From contig NZ_VFIO01000005.1 of assembly GCF_007858365.1 (NCBI RefSeq), forward strand, positions 124,001 through 188,000: a stretch of 64,000 nucleotides of DNA. Reading direction: 5' to 3'. Origin of the DNA: Pseudomonas saxonica. Its GTDB lineage: Bacteria > Pseudomonadota > Gammaproteobacteria > Pseudomonadales > Pseudomonadaceae. This document shows positions 53,183 through 61,465 of the stretch, in pieces (the first letter of the stretch is position 1; each line of letters opens with the position of its first letter). The notes below the pieces were generated by a model. That model did no database searches. It was not told the origin of the DNA and saw only the letters and a list, made by a program, of their open reading frames with translations. Position numbers and translations under genes: made by a program.

Positions 53183-55615
53183 TTACCACGTGTAATTTAC
53201 ACTGGCCATCACGTTGCGGCGGTCGCCGTAGTAGCAGTAAAAACCATCGCAGGTCGACAAGTATTCCTTGTCGAAAACATTGTTGGCGTTTAGCGAAACT
53301 GTTGCGCCTTTAAGCGATTTGTTGATTTTTCCGAGGTCGTAATGCACCGCTGCATCGTAGACGGTGTAGGCGTCTGTATGACCATATGAGGCATCCGGCA
53401 CGTAGGCCATGCTACCTATGGCGATATTGTCGGTTTCACCGATGTAGCGTGCACCAAAGCCTACACCAAACCCTTCCAACGTACCTTTGTGCCATGTGTA
53501 GTCCGCCCAGATCGACGCTTGATGTTCAGGTGTCAGCGGCAAGGGACGGTTCTTGTCCAGCGGGTCGGACACTTTGGTCATTTTGGTGTTGGCATAGGTA
53601 TAGGCGGCTGTCAGTTTCAGGTTGTCTGTCACGTTGCCGACTGCTTCCAGCTCTACACCCCGAACATTGGCTTCGCCCAGCGGTCGGCTGACACCCAATG
53701 TGTCACTCAACACGATGTTTTTGCGGGTTAGGTCATACAACGCAGCAGTAAACAGCATTGAGCTGCCCGGTGGTTGGTATTTGAGGCCCAGTTCGTATTG
53801 TTTGCCGGTTCCCGGCTTGAACGCTTTGCCACCGAAACCACCCGGTTCTGCCTGGAACGATTCGGCATATGACACATAAGGCGTGAACCCGGAATCAAAT
53901 ACGTAACTCAGCGCGGCATTGCCGGTGAAGGCGGTGTCGTCACGTTTGTCGCGAGCATTATTCTCGTTGTAGAACGTAGTATCGGTGTGCAACCAGTCTT
54001 GACGCCCACCCAAGGTCAACCGCCAGTTATCAAGTGCCATTTGGTCTTGCAGGTAAAGGCCGGTATCTCGTGTTTTCTGATTGTAATCGTTGTAAGCGGT
54101 GTATTTGACGTTGCTGAAATCTTGCCCGTAAATCGGGTTGATGATGTTGCTGGGCGGTGCGGCACCGTATTCCCACTTGTAATTGGTGTTGACGCGTTGA
54201 TGGTCTAGGCCGATCAGTACGGTGTGCTGGAGTTTGCCTGTGTTGAAGTCGGCCTGGAAATTGTTGTCCACGGCGAACTGACTGATGTCTTCATTTACGA
54301 TGTTGGCCCCACGCTGCACGGTGCCATCGTCGGCAACCGAGCCGTAGTAGCCGCCTGCGGTGATGCCTTGAAAGGACAAGTCACTTTTGGTGTAACGGAG
54401 GTTCTGATTGAATTGCCAGACATCATTGAAACGATGCTCAAAAGCGTAGCCGAGAGCGTAATAGGTTTTGTCATAGAACTCCCACTTCGGATCACCCAAG
54501 TTTTCGTGGTATTTCACATTGCCGGCAGGTGAGTCTACTTTTGTGCCCTGAATCGGCAAAAACTGACTGGTAATCCCAGTGTCATCGCGGTTGAACTGAC
54601 TGAGGAACGTCAGCTTGGTGTCTTCGTCGATGTTCCAGGTCAGACTGGGCGCAATGTTGTAGCGCTTGTCTTCGTTGTGATCGATAGCCGTATTACTGTC
54701 ACGTACAACACCGCTGACGCGATACAGGAAACGCCCTTCGTCATCAATTGGGCCGGTGCTGTCGAAGCTGATCTGCTTGCGCTGATAGCTGCCAACTTGA
54801 ATCTGTACTTCGTGGCTGGAAGTTTCTTGGGGGCGGCGACTGACCATGTCCAACAAGCCGCCAGCAGGTGTCTGGCCGTATACCGAAGATGCCGGGCCAC
54901 GGAGCAGAGCGACACGCTCTAGATCCCATGTTTCCAGCTTCGGCATGGTGTAAGAACCTTTAGGTAACGGTAAGCCATCAAGGAATTGAGTCGGTTCAAA
55001 GCCGCGCACTTTCAGCCATTCCGAACGGCTATCGCTCCCATAGCTACTGGCCGTGACACCCGGCATGTAGCGCACTGCATCATCCAGATTCTGTACTGCC
55101 CGATCCTGCATCTGACTGCGAGTGGCAACGGAGATTGAACGCGGGGCTTCAAGCAGAGACGTGTCGGTTTTGGTGCCTGCTGCTGTACGTTGAGCGAGGT
55201 AGCCGTCTACGGGGCCCCATGCGCTTTCATAGCTGCCTTGACCACTGATAGTGGTTGCTTCAAGTGCCACGACCCCTTGTGGGATGGTAATCAGGGTAAA
55301 GCTGCCACCGCTTCCGGGCACTAACTGCAACCCCGTCCCGCGTAACGCTTCACGCAATGCCGTGCTGCCCTCGAATGTGCCGCTGACGGGGGCCGAGGTT
55401 TTGCCTGCGACCAGCGTCGGGTCAATCGCCAGGGTGATGCCTGATTGGCTGGCAATCTGGTTCAGGGTCGTGGACAGCGAGCCAGCAGGCAGGTTGTAGG
55501 TGCGAGCAGTCGTCTGTTCGGCGGCCATCAGCGAGGTGCTGGCCAACGGGGCGCTCAGGGCAATGGCAGCGGCCAACAGGCCGGGGCGCAAAAACGTGTC
55601 GAGGGTGCGGGACAT
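53183..55615 (-). CDS. TonB-dependent siderophore receptor with signalling domain
   Basis: 810 residues from the ATG at 55615 (MSRTLDTFLRPG), after AGGAA. Order: signal peptide (to about 33), a secretin/TonB short N-terminal (STN) signalling domain (about 40-95), plug (from about 130; a TonB-box region is not clear) and a 22-strand barrel ending in aromatic W (VNYTW). The STN domain and the adjacent fecR/fecI show a ferric-siderophore receptor that signals its own induction. The plug sequence is of the FpvA/FhuE type; the ligand is unknown. Confidence 0.92.
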   Translation of the reverse strand: MSRTLDTFLRPGLLAAAIALSAPLASTSLMAAEQTTARTYNLPAGSLSTTLNQIASQSGITLAIDPTLVAGKTSAPVSGTFEGSTALREALRGTGLQLVPGSGGSFTLITIPQGVVALEATTISGQGSYESAWGPVDGYLAQRTAAGTKTDTSLLEAPRSISVATRSQMQDRAVQNLDDAVRYMPGVTASSYGSDSRSEWLKVRGFEPTQFLDGLPLPKGSYTMPKLETWDLERVALLRGPASSVYGQTPAGGLLDMVSRRPQETSSHEVQIQVGSYQRKQISFDSTGPIDDEGRFLYRVSGVVRDSNTAIDHNEDKRYNIAPSLTWNIDEDTKLTFLSQFNRDDTGITSQFLPIQGTKVDSPAGNVKYHENLGDPKWEFYDKTYYALGYAFEHRFNDVWQFNQNLRYTKSDLSFQGITAGGYYGSVADDGTVQRGANIVNEDISQFAVDNNFQADFNTGKLQHTVLIGLDHQRVNTNYKWEYGAAPPSNIINPIYGQDFSNVKYTAYNDYNQKTRDTGLYLQDQMALDNWRLTLGGRQDWLHTDTTFYNENNARDKRDDTAFTGNAALSYVFDSGFTPYVSYAESFQAEPGGFGGKAFKPGTGKQYELGLKYQPPGSSMLFTAALYDLTRKNIVLSDTLGVSRPLGEANVRGVELEAVGNVTDNLKLTAAYTYANTKMTKVSDPLDKNRPLPLTPEHQASIWADYTWHKGTLEGFGVGFGARYIGETDNIAIGSMAYVPDASYGHTDAYTVYDAAVHYDLGKINKSLKGATVSLNANNVFDKEYLSTCDGFYCYYGDRRNVMASVNYTW

Positions 55616-55695
55616 TCGGCGTATTCCTGAATGGAAATGTTTCTCAATGCCTATCTGCCGCATGACATTCGAAAAGTGATAGGGCGTGTTGAAAA

Positions 55696-56682
55696 TTATT
55701 TCGATTCAGCATTTTGAGGGGCAGGGCTGACAGTGACCCACCACGGCGTCACCTGTTCGATCTTGACCGGTAAAGTCGGTTGCAGGGCGTTGAGGGCCAG
55801 TTCGACGTTGTTCAGTGCGAAGCTGCCACTGATACGCAAGTCAGCCACTTGGGGATCGACGCCAAGATGCCCACGGTGATAGCGATTGAGTTCGCTCACC
55901 ATGTCGGCCAAACGTACGTTGTCGAGCACCAGCATGCCTCGTGTCCAGGCATCTGCGCCGGGGCTCAACGCGAGCATCTGGCCCAATCTGTCGCGCTGCA
56001 TCAGCACTTGCTGGCCTTCGTTGTAGACCGTTTCATTGCCACTGTTTTCAGGCTGCGCTGCTACTTGCGACTGCAAAACGCTTAGCCGCGTACCGTCGTC
56101 TTCGCGTTTGACCAGAAACCGGGTGCCCAAGGCGCGCAGGCTGCCATCGCGGGTCTGTACGATAAAAGGGCGGGGGTCGCCATGGCCGGTCTCGACCATG
56201 ATTTCACCTTCTTGCAGGATGATTCGCCGGGTGCTGGCATCAAATTGCACGTCAACTGCACTGTGGGTGTTGAGGTCCAGTACGGTGCCATCGGCCAGAC
56301 GTAATTGCCGCTGCTCCCCGGTTGCGGTGCGTTGGTCGGCCATCCAGTAATCCAGTTGCAGGTAGTTTTTACCCGCGAACAATGCCAGCCCGCACACCAG
56401 CGCAACACTGGCCAACCCACCGCTGATTTTACGGAGCCGCTGCTGCACCCCGTCGCGAGGAGCCAACAGCGCCTTGCGCGCCGGGATGCTGGTGTTGCTG
56501 AAACGTTGATCCAGCATGCCCAGTTGCAACCAGGCCCGGGCGTGTTCTTCACTGGCGGCATACCAGACCGCGAATTCAGCCTGCTCCACAGCACTGCCGT
56601 TGCCGCAGTCCAGACACAATTGCCAGGCGATGGCGGCGTCCAGAACCTTGGCGCTCACCGGTTTTGAGCTGACTGCACTCAT
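55696..56682 (-). CDS. FecR-type anti-sigma factor / regulator
   Basis: 328 residues from the ATG at 56682 (MSAVSSKPVSAKVLD), overlapping the sigma-factor stop by 4 bp. An N-terminal cytoplasmic anti-sigma part (WQLCLDCGNGSAVEQAEF), one membrane segment near 90-110 and the periplasmic FecR domain (RQLRLADGTVLDLNTHSAV) follow in order. The C-terminal STN-contacting region is DUF4974-like. It relays the occupied state of the receptor to the sigma factor. Confidence 0.93.
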   Translation of the reverse strand: MSAVSSKPVSAKVLDAAIAWQLCLDCGNGSAVEQAEFAVWYAASEEHARAWLQLGMLDQRFSNTSIPARKALLAPRDGVQQRLRKISGGLASVALVCGLALFAGKNYLQLDYWMADQRTATGEQRQLRLADGTVLDLNTHSAVDVQFDASTRRIILQEGEIMVETGHGDPRPFIVQTRDGSLRALGTRFLVKREDDGTRLSVLQSQVAAQPENSGNETVYNEGQQVLMQRDRLGQMLALSPGADAWTRGMLVLDNVRLADMVSELNRYHRGHLGVDPQVADLRISGSFALNNVELALNALQPTLPVKIEQVTPWWVTVSPAPQNAESK

Positions 56683-57203
56683 GCCGGTTCGCCATACAGA
56701 GCGATGTAGCACTGGCGGATACCTTGGGCCAGGTACTGACGCACACGGGGCACGGATACGCCAAGACGCTCGGCAATTTCAGCGTGGCTCAGACCCTCTA
56801 TGCGGCTATAAAGAAAGGCGGCGCGAGACTTGCTCGACAGTTTGCCCAGCATTGCGTCGATGGCCTTGAGGTCTTCGAGGATCAACTGCTGCTCTTCGGG
56901 CGAGGGCTGTTCGGCTTCGGGAACCTGCATCAGTTCGTTGAGGTAAGCCTGTTCCAGCGCAGCGCGGCGAAAGTAGTCAAACAGCAGGCCTTTGGCGATG
57001 GCGGTCAAAAAGGCCCGCGGCTCACGGGGCGCCTTGAGGTCGGTGCGCCCCAGCAGTCGCACAAAGGTGTCTTGGCTCAGGTCTTCGGCTCGCTGTGGGC
57101 AGGCCACATTGCGTCGCAGCCACGCCAGCAGCCAACCGCGATGGTCGCGGTAAAGCGATCCAACCAGTTCGCTGTGGGGATTTTGGACTGACGACAAGGG
57201 CAT
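56679..57203 (-). CDS. FecI-type ECF sigma factor
   Basis: 174 residues from the ATG at 57203 (MPLSSVQNPHSELVG). Region 2 lies at about 18-85 (ACPQRAEDLSQDTFVRLLG) and region 4 at about 115-165 (EGLSHAEIAERLGVSVPRV). It belongs to the iron-starvation class and directs transcription of the downstream receptor gene. A Fur-like site lies just upstream of the start. Coupled to fecR by overlap. Confidence 0.93.
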   Translation of the reverse strand: MPLSSVQNPHSELVGSLYRDHRGWLLAWLRRNVACPQRAEDLSQDTFVRLLGRTDLKAPREPRAFLTAIAKGLLFDYFRRAALEQAYLNELMQVPEAEQPSPEEQQLILEDLKAIDAMLGKLSSKSRAAFLYSRIEGLSHAEIAERLGVSVPRVRQYLAQGIRQCYIALYGEPA

Positions 57204-57223
57204 CACCGAATACAAGTTTTAAC

Positions 57224-57242
57224 TAACGATAATTATTCGCGA
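57224..57242 (-). promoter_or_regulatory. Possible Fur box upstream of the ECF sigma gene
   Basis: CGATAATTATTCG (57227-57239) is a near-palindrome with the GATAAT/ATTATC-type repeats of Fur sites. It lies 24 bp upstream of the sigma factor start, in an AT-rich pocket. This fits iron repression of a FecI-type gene. Confidence 0.6.
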
Positions 57243-57312
57243 TTGTGTCAGAGCCATTGGTCATGCGCAATTGACGCTCATCGGATGGCAAAGGGCATTT
57301 GCTGTTTGGATA

Positions 57313-57444
57313 CGTAGCAGCTGCCGAAGGCTGCGTTCGAGCGCGAAGCGGTCGTAAAACCTGAGTATGGGTATTGTCGGTATACCGCTGTGACAGGTAT
57401 CACGACTGCTGCGCAGCCGGACGCAGCCTTCGTCAGCGGCTACG
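57313..57444. repeat. REP-like element, family B (inverted pair)
   Basis: CGTAGCAGCTGCCGAAGGCTGCG and a facing, slightly diverged arm with CGTCAGCGGCTACG enclose about 85 bp between the exonuclease and the sigma factor. Confidence 0.8.
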
Positions 57445-57458
57445 GTCAGGGGTACTTA

Positions 57459-58169
57459 TTAAAAGCTGTGCACCTGTTTGCGTCGTTGCCACTGGTTTAG
57501 CTGCTGTTGCAGGGCTTGGGGGCTGTCGATGTGTTGGGCGCGGGCGCGGCTGAACAGGATCAGGGCCAGTTCCGCGGTGGCCAGCGCGTCGGCGCTAGCA
57601 TTGTGGCGTTCTTCAACCTGGAGGTTGAAGTGGTTGATCCACGCATCTAATCCGGCTTCGCGCAGGTTGATCTGCGGGCACAGCATGGGCGCCAGTGCCG
57701 CGACATCCATAAAAGGATGCTGCAAGCGATAATCCAGGCTTTCTTTAAGGGCACGGCCGAGCATGTGTTGGTCAAACGGGGAATGGAAGGCGAGCAGCGG
57801 GCTGTCACCGACAAATTCCATAAAGTCGAGCAGGGCGTCGACAGGGTCGCAACCGGCGGCAATCGCACTCGGGCCCAGACCGTGCAGCAATACGCTGGGA
57901 TTGAGCGGCATGTGGGTGCGCATTAACGTGCGTTCAAAGGCCTGACCCAGATCAATCGCGCCGTCTTCAATCACCATTGCGCCAATGGACAGCACTTGAT
58001 CGCGCTTGAGATTCAGGCCGCTGGTCTCCAGATCGACCACGACCCAGCGCTGTTGGCGCAATGAACGTTCGCTCAGCCCCGGTGATGGCCGCAGTTGCAG
58101 CAAGCGTTGTTGTTGCTCAAGGCTCAGCAGCGGTTTTTTACCGGGTAAAAACCACGACCAGAAGCTCAT
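57459..58169 (-). CDS. DEDDh 3'-5' exonuclease (DNA polymerase III epsilon-like)
   Basis: 236 residues. All DEDDh residues are present: D46 and E48 (VVVDLETSG), D133 (SPFDQHML), H189 and D194 (RHNASADALA). It lacks the polymerase-binding tail of DnaQ, so it is a stand-alone exonuclease. Its start overlaps the stop of the DUF294 gene by 4 bp; in pseudomonads this pair is common, and a link between nucleotide signalling and nuclease activity is possible. Confidence 0.9.
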   Translation of the reverse strand: MSFWSWFLPGKKPLLSLEQQQRLLQLRPSPGLSERSLRQQRWVVVDLETSGLNLKRDQVLSIGAMVIEDGAIDLGQAFERTLMRTHMPLNPSVLLHGLGPSAIAAGCDPVDALLDFMEFVGDSPLLAFHSPFDQHMLGRALKESLDYRLQHPFMDVAALAPMLCPQINLREAGLDAWINHFNLQVEERHNASADALATAELALILFSRARAQHIDSPQALQQQLNQWQRRKQVHSF

Positions 58170-60100
58170 AGCTGGTACCGCAACGCCAGGCTGCTTTGCA
58201 GGCGTTGTGCCTGACGCAGGGCCTCACGCAGGATGCGCCGGTCGAGCTGGTTCAAGTTGTCGGGGTCCACCCGGTTGGAATACGGACGGTTCTCCCGGGT
58301 TTGTAACTGGTGCTGTTGCATGCGGGTTTGCTGGATAAAGTGATACGCCTCTTCATAGGCGGCACCGTCCAGCGCTTCGATGACGTCCAGCGACACCAGC
58401 TGGCGCAGGCGTTCGAGGGTGTTAGTCGCTTCAATGCCGTGGGCCAGCGCCAGCAGGCGGGCGCCATCCACAAAGGGCGTAAGGCCCTGAACTTTGAGGT
58501 CCAGTGTGGCTTTGTCACTGCCTTTGCGTTCCAGCACAAACTCCCGAAAGCGCCCCACGGGTGGGCGATGGCGCAAAGCGTTGTCAGCCATCATGCGCTG
58601 GAACAGGCGATTGTCGGCCACTTGGTCGAGGATGCCAGCGCGCAACTGCTGGCAGCCTTGTTCGTCTCCCCAGACGGCGCGCAGATCAAAATAAATGCTG
58701 GAGGCCAGCAGATTCTCGGGAGTGGCTTCGCGGATAAAGGCTGCAAAGCGTCGAGCCCATTCGGCACGGGACAAGCACAGCTCAGGATTGCCGGCCATGA
58801 TATTGCCCTGGCACAGGGTAAAACCGCAGGCGGCCAGGTGCTGGTTAATTTGCTGAGCGATGGGCAGCAAGCGCTGGCGAATTTCGGCAGCTTCTGTGGC
58901 GTCTTTAGCCTCGAAAAAAATACCGTTGTCCTGATCGGTGTGCAGGGTTTGCTCGCGTCGCCCTTCGCTGCCAAAACACAGCCACGTGAACGGCACGCCA
59001 GGGTCGCCGCGGTCAGCCAGCACCAACTCGATGACGCGACACACCGTGTGGTCATTAAGCTGAGTAATGAGGTGGGTGATCTGCGTCGAAGACGCGCCGT
59101 GGGCCAGCATTCGCTCCACCAACTGGCCAATTTCGCCGCGCAGGTTGATCAGGTTCTCCAGCTTGGGTGCGTGACGAATGGTGCGAGCCAGATGCACCAG
59201 ATCGACCCGTTGCAATGAAAACAAATCCCGCTCGGACACGACGCCGCACAGGCGCTGATTTTTGACCAGACACACGTGGGCGATATGCCGCTCGGTCATG
59301 GCGATGGCGGCATCGAAGGCGCTGTGATCGGGGGTCAGGTAAAACGGGCCCGGGGTCATAAATACATCGATAGCCTGGGCGAAGTCCTCAACACCACTGG
59401 CCACTACATGGCGCAGATCGCGCAGGGTAAAGATGCCCAGCGGCGCTTTGTCGGCATCGACGACGACAATGCTGCCGACTTGTTGTTCATGCATCAGGCG
59501 CACGGCTTCGCGCAGGGAAGTTCCGGGCAAACAGGTTACGGGATGGCGCATCGCCAGTTCGCCGAGGCGGGTGTTGAGGGAGTACTGAGTCCCCAGGGTC
59601 TGTACCGCTTTCTGTTGAACCTGTTGGTTGACCTTGTCGAGTAAACTGCTGACACCACGCAGCGCAAAGTCGCGGAAGTCGTCGGACAGGGCGAACAGTT
59701 TGATGAACGCGGCCTTGCCCAGTTGCAGGCAAAAGGTATCCTCAGCAGCACGGTGTTCCGTGCGGGTAGCACGCTCGCCCAACAGTGCTGCGAGGGGGAA
59801 GCACTCCCCGGCCGTAATTTCAAATGTGGTTTCGGTATCGCCTCTGCCCAGATGAGTACGTTCACCCACGACCCGGCCTTGCTTGACGATGTAAAAATGT
59901 TCTACCGGCCCGTCAGCTGGTCGGATGATGCTTTCGCCGGGGCCATAGAAACGCAGCTGGCATTGTTCCACCAGGAACGCCAAGTGGGTGTTTTCCATGT
60001 GGTTGAAGGGCGGAAAACGCTGCAAGAACTGCATAGTGCCGTGAATGTTCTGCAATACAGCTGTTTTACCCGCCTGGAGAAACGCATCCGATTTACTCAT
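58166..60100 (-). CDS. cNMP-binding / CBS / DUF294 nucleotidyltransferase protein
   Basis: 644 residues. Order: cyclic-nucleotide-binding-like domain (about 25-150), two CBS domains (about 175-300), a DUF294 GlnD-like nucleotidyltransferase domain (FGSEGRREQTLHTDQDNG near 385-402, with G-S and D-x-D signature) and a DUF294 C-terminal helical domain. It is cytosolic. The family is predicted to modify or sense nucleotides; the substrate is unknown. It is the first gene of a two-gene unit with the exonuclease. Confidence 0.88.
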   Translation of the reverse strand: MSKSDAFLQAGKTAVLQNIHGTMQFLQRFPPFNHMENTHLAFLVEQCQLRFYGPGESIIRPADGPVEHFYIVKQGRVVGERTHLGRGDTETTFEITAGECFPLAALLGERATRTEHRAAEDTFCLQLGKAAFIKLFALSDDFRDFALRGVSSLLDKVNQQVQQKAVQTLGTQYSLNTRLGELAMRHPVTCLPGTSLREAVRLMHEQQVGSIVVVDADKAPLGIFTLRDLRHVVASGVEDFAQAIDVFMTPGPFYLTPDHSAFDAAIAMTERHIAHVCLVKNQRLCGVVSERDLFSLQRVDLVHLARTIRHAPKLENLINLRGEIGQLVERMLAHGASSTQITHLITQLNDHTVCRVIELVLADRGDPGVPFTWLCFGSEGRREQTLHTDQDNGIFFEAKDATEAAEIRQRLLPIAQQINQHLAACGFTLCQGNIMAGNPELCLSRAEWARRFAAFIREATPENLLASSIYFDLRAVWGDEQGCQQLRAGILDQVADNRLFQRMMADNALRHRPPVGRFREFVLERKGSDKATLDLKVQGLTPFVDGARLLALAHGIEATNTLERLRQLVSLDVIEALDGAAYEEAYHFIQQTRMQQHQLQTRENRPYSNRVDPDNLNQLDRRILREALRQAQRLQSSLALRYQL

Positions 60101-60391
60101 GACCGTTACCGCGTTGTAGGTGGTTAACCCTTGTTGTTATGACGGGGCGGGGTGTGCCGGCCCAGGGTGCTGCTACCCCCTCATGCTCGTTTGTCTGCGC
60201 GCGGGTGCCCATTGGACGTAAGTCTAGGGGGGCTAACATGTTGAATGTTTAGAGGCATTTGTGTGGTTTGATACTTGATGATTGAAGCCACTGGCTTTGG
60301 TATAAGCGCATTGAGTGAACAGGAGGCGTGGTCGCGAGATAAACGACTACGCTGCTGAGAAAATAGCGGACAGGGTTCTGTAGAGAGCGGC
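60101..60391. other. Divergent promoter region, DUF294 gene and response regulator
   Basis: About 290 bp without a gene or recognisable repeat. It must hold both promoters. No ribosome site of note is seen before 60392. Confidence 0.5.
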
Positions 60392-60832
60392 ATGACTGAA
60401 CATGATATTTTGACCGACGCAGAGCGCAAGGCCTTGAACGAGGTGATGCACACCCCGGTCATCGCCCGGCAAAGTGTGTTGATCGTTGAAGACGATCAAT
60501 TACAGCGCGAGCTGCTGGCAGAGCTTTTAACGGAGGAAGGCTATAAATGCCTGACCGCCAGCAATGAACAGCAAGCGTTGGCATTGCTCGCGTCCGACGA
60601 CTCGGTCGGGCTGATACTGACCGACTTGCGCATGGTGCCCCATGATGGCTTGCACCTGATCCGCAAGGTCCGCGCTTCAACACGCGCCAGCCTGCCGATC
60701 ATCATCATGTCGGGTGATGCCGGGGTAAAAGATGCCATTGCAGCCATGCACCTGAATGTGGTGGATTTTCTGCTCAAGCCGATTGATACCCAAAAGCTGC
60801 TTCAGTTGATTGCACAGGAGTTGGGGGTTTAA
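60392..60832 (+). CDS. Stand-alone response regulator receiver protein
   Basis: 146 residues consisting of a receiver domain from about residue 27. Key residues are present: acidic pair E33/D34, phosphoacceptor D78 (LILTDLRM), S107 (IMSGD) and K129 (LLKPID). No output domain follows, so it acts through partners. A 26-residue N-terminal extension (MTEHDILTDAERKALNEV) precedes it. No histidine kinase is next to it; the partner is unknown. Confidence 0.9.
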   Translation: MTEHDILTDAERKALNEVMHTPVIARQSVLIVEDDQLQRELLAELLTEEGYKCLTASNEQQALALLASDDSVGLILTDLRMVPHDGLHLIRKVRASTRASLPIIIMSGDAGVKDAIAAMHLNVVDFLLKPIDTQKLLQLIAQELGV

Positions 60833-60854
60833 CTAACTTCCCACCAAGCCCTAT

Positions 60855-61268
60855 TTATTCGGCGGTGACAAATAAGTTCGGGTTGTTGGTGATGGACCCA
60901 TCTGCGGACGACGCTGGGGGCTGGACCGGTGTGGGTGCGAAACCCGGAATATGGGCAGGGGTAAGAGGGGTGCACAGCACCGTCCATTTTTCACCAATGA
61001 TTACGGGTGAAGTGCTTGTAACAACAGAAGCCGTCTCCGCTTTTGTAATGGTAATTTTGGCATCCCCAGGGGTTGTCGCCGTGCTTGTCGTATATCTCAC
61101 AGATAGCACGTCGGCTTGCTTTTCATCTCCCGCATGGCACACCTTTGATCCATTGACAGTCGCATGGCCGGTCCCGGAAAGTTTTTTGGCAGGAATAATG
61201 ACTATAATGGTCCCGAACTGAGTGGGGTAAATAAACTCTGCTCCACTCACAATGATATTTTTCCCCAT
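60855..61268 (-). CDS. Hypothetical protein, beta-rich with proline tail
   Basis: 137 residues from the ATG at 61268, with GAGG 6 bp upstream. It begins MGKNIIVSGAEFIYP. Gly/Thr/Val-rich strands (GTGHATVNGSKVCHAGDEK, then YTTSTATTPGDAKITITKA) and a Cys in WTVLCTPLTPAHIPG follow. The C-terminus is Pro/Ser-rich. The short turns around GSKVCHAGDE recall PAAR-like spike proteins, but I cannot assign the family. There is no signal peptide. The flanks are AT-rich. It could be a T6SS-associated or acquired gene. Confidence 0.6.
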   Translation of the reverse strand: MGKNIIVSGAEFIYPTQFGTIIVIIPAKKLSGTGHATVNGSKVCHAGDEKQADVLSVRYTTSTATTPGDAKITITKAETASVVTSTSPVIIGEKWTVLCTPLTPAHIPGFAPTPVQPPASSADGSITNNPNLFVTAE

Positions 61269-61426
61269 ATGACCCTCACACTCATAAGTATTTTTAACAA
61301 ACGTTTATGTTTTTAAAATTACTTGGTTTCAAATCAGAATAGTCCACCTTGTAGTCATACGGTGTTAAAGCATTAATGAGCTGACGAACTGCACTCGTTT
61401 AGGTCTGAGGGATTATCCAGACAAAA

Positions 61427-61451
61427 AAATGCCCCTCAGCGAGGGGCATTT
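61427..61451 (-). terminator. Rho-independent terminator of glcB
   Basis: AAATGCCCCTC and GAGGGGCATTT form an 11-bp perfect stem with a 3-base loop. On the minus strand a run of T's follows (from the seven A's at 61423-61429). It lies 15 bp after the glcB stop. Confidence 0.93.
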
Positions 61452-61465
61452 AATGAGCTGCGCTA

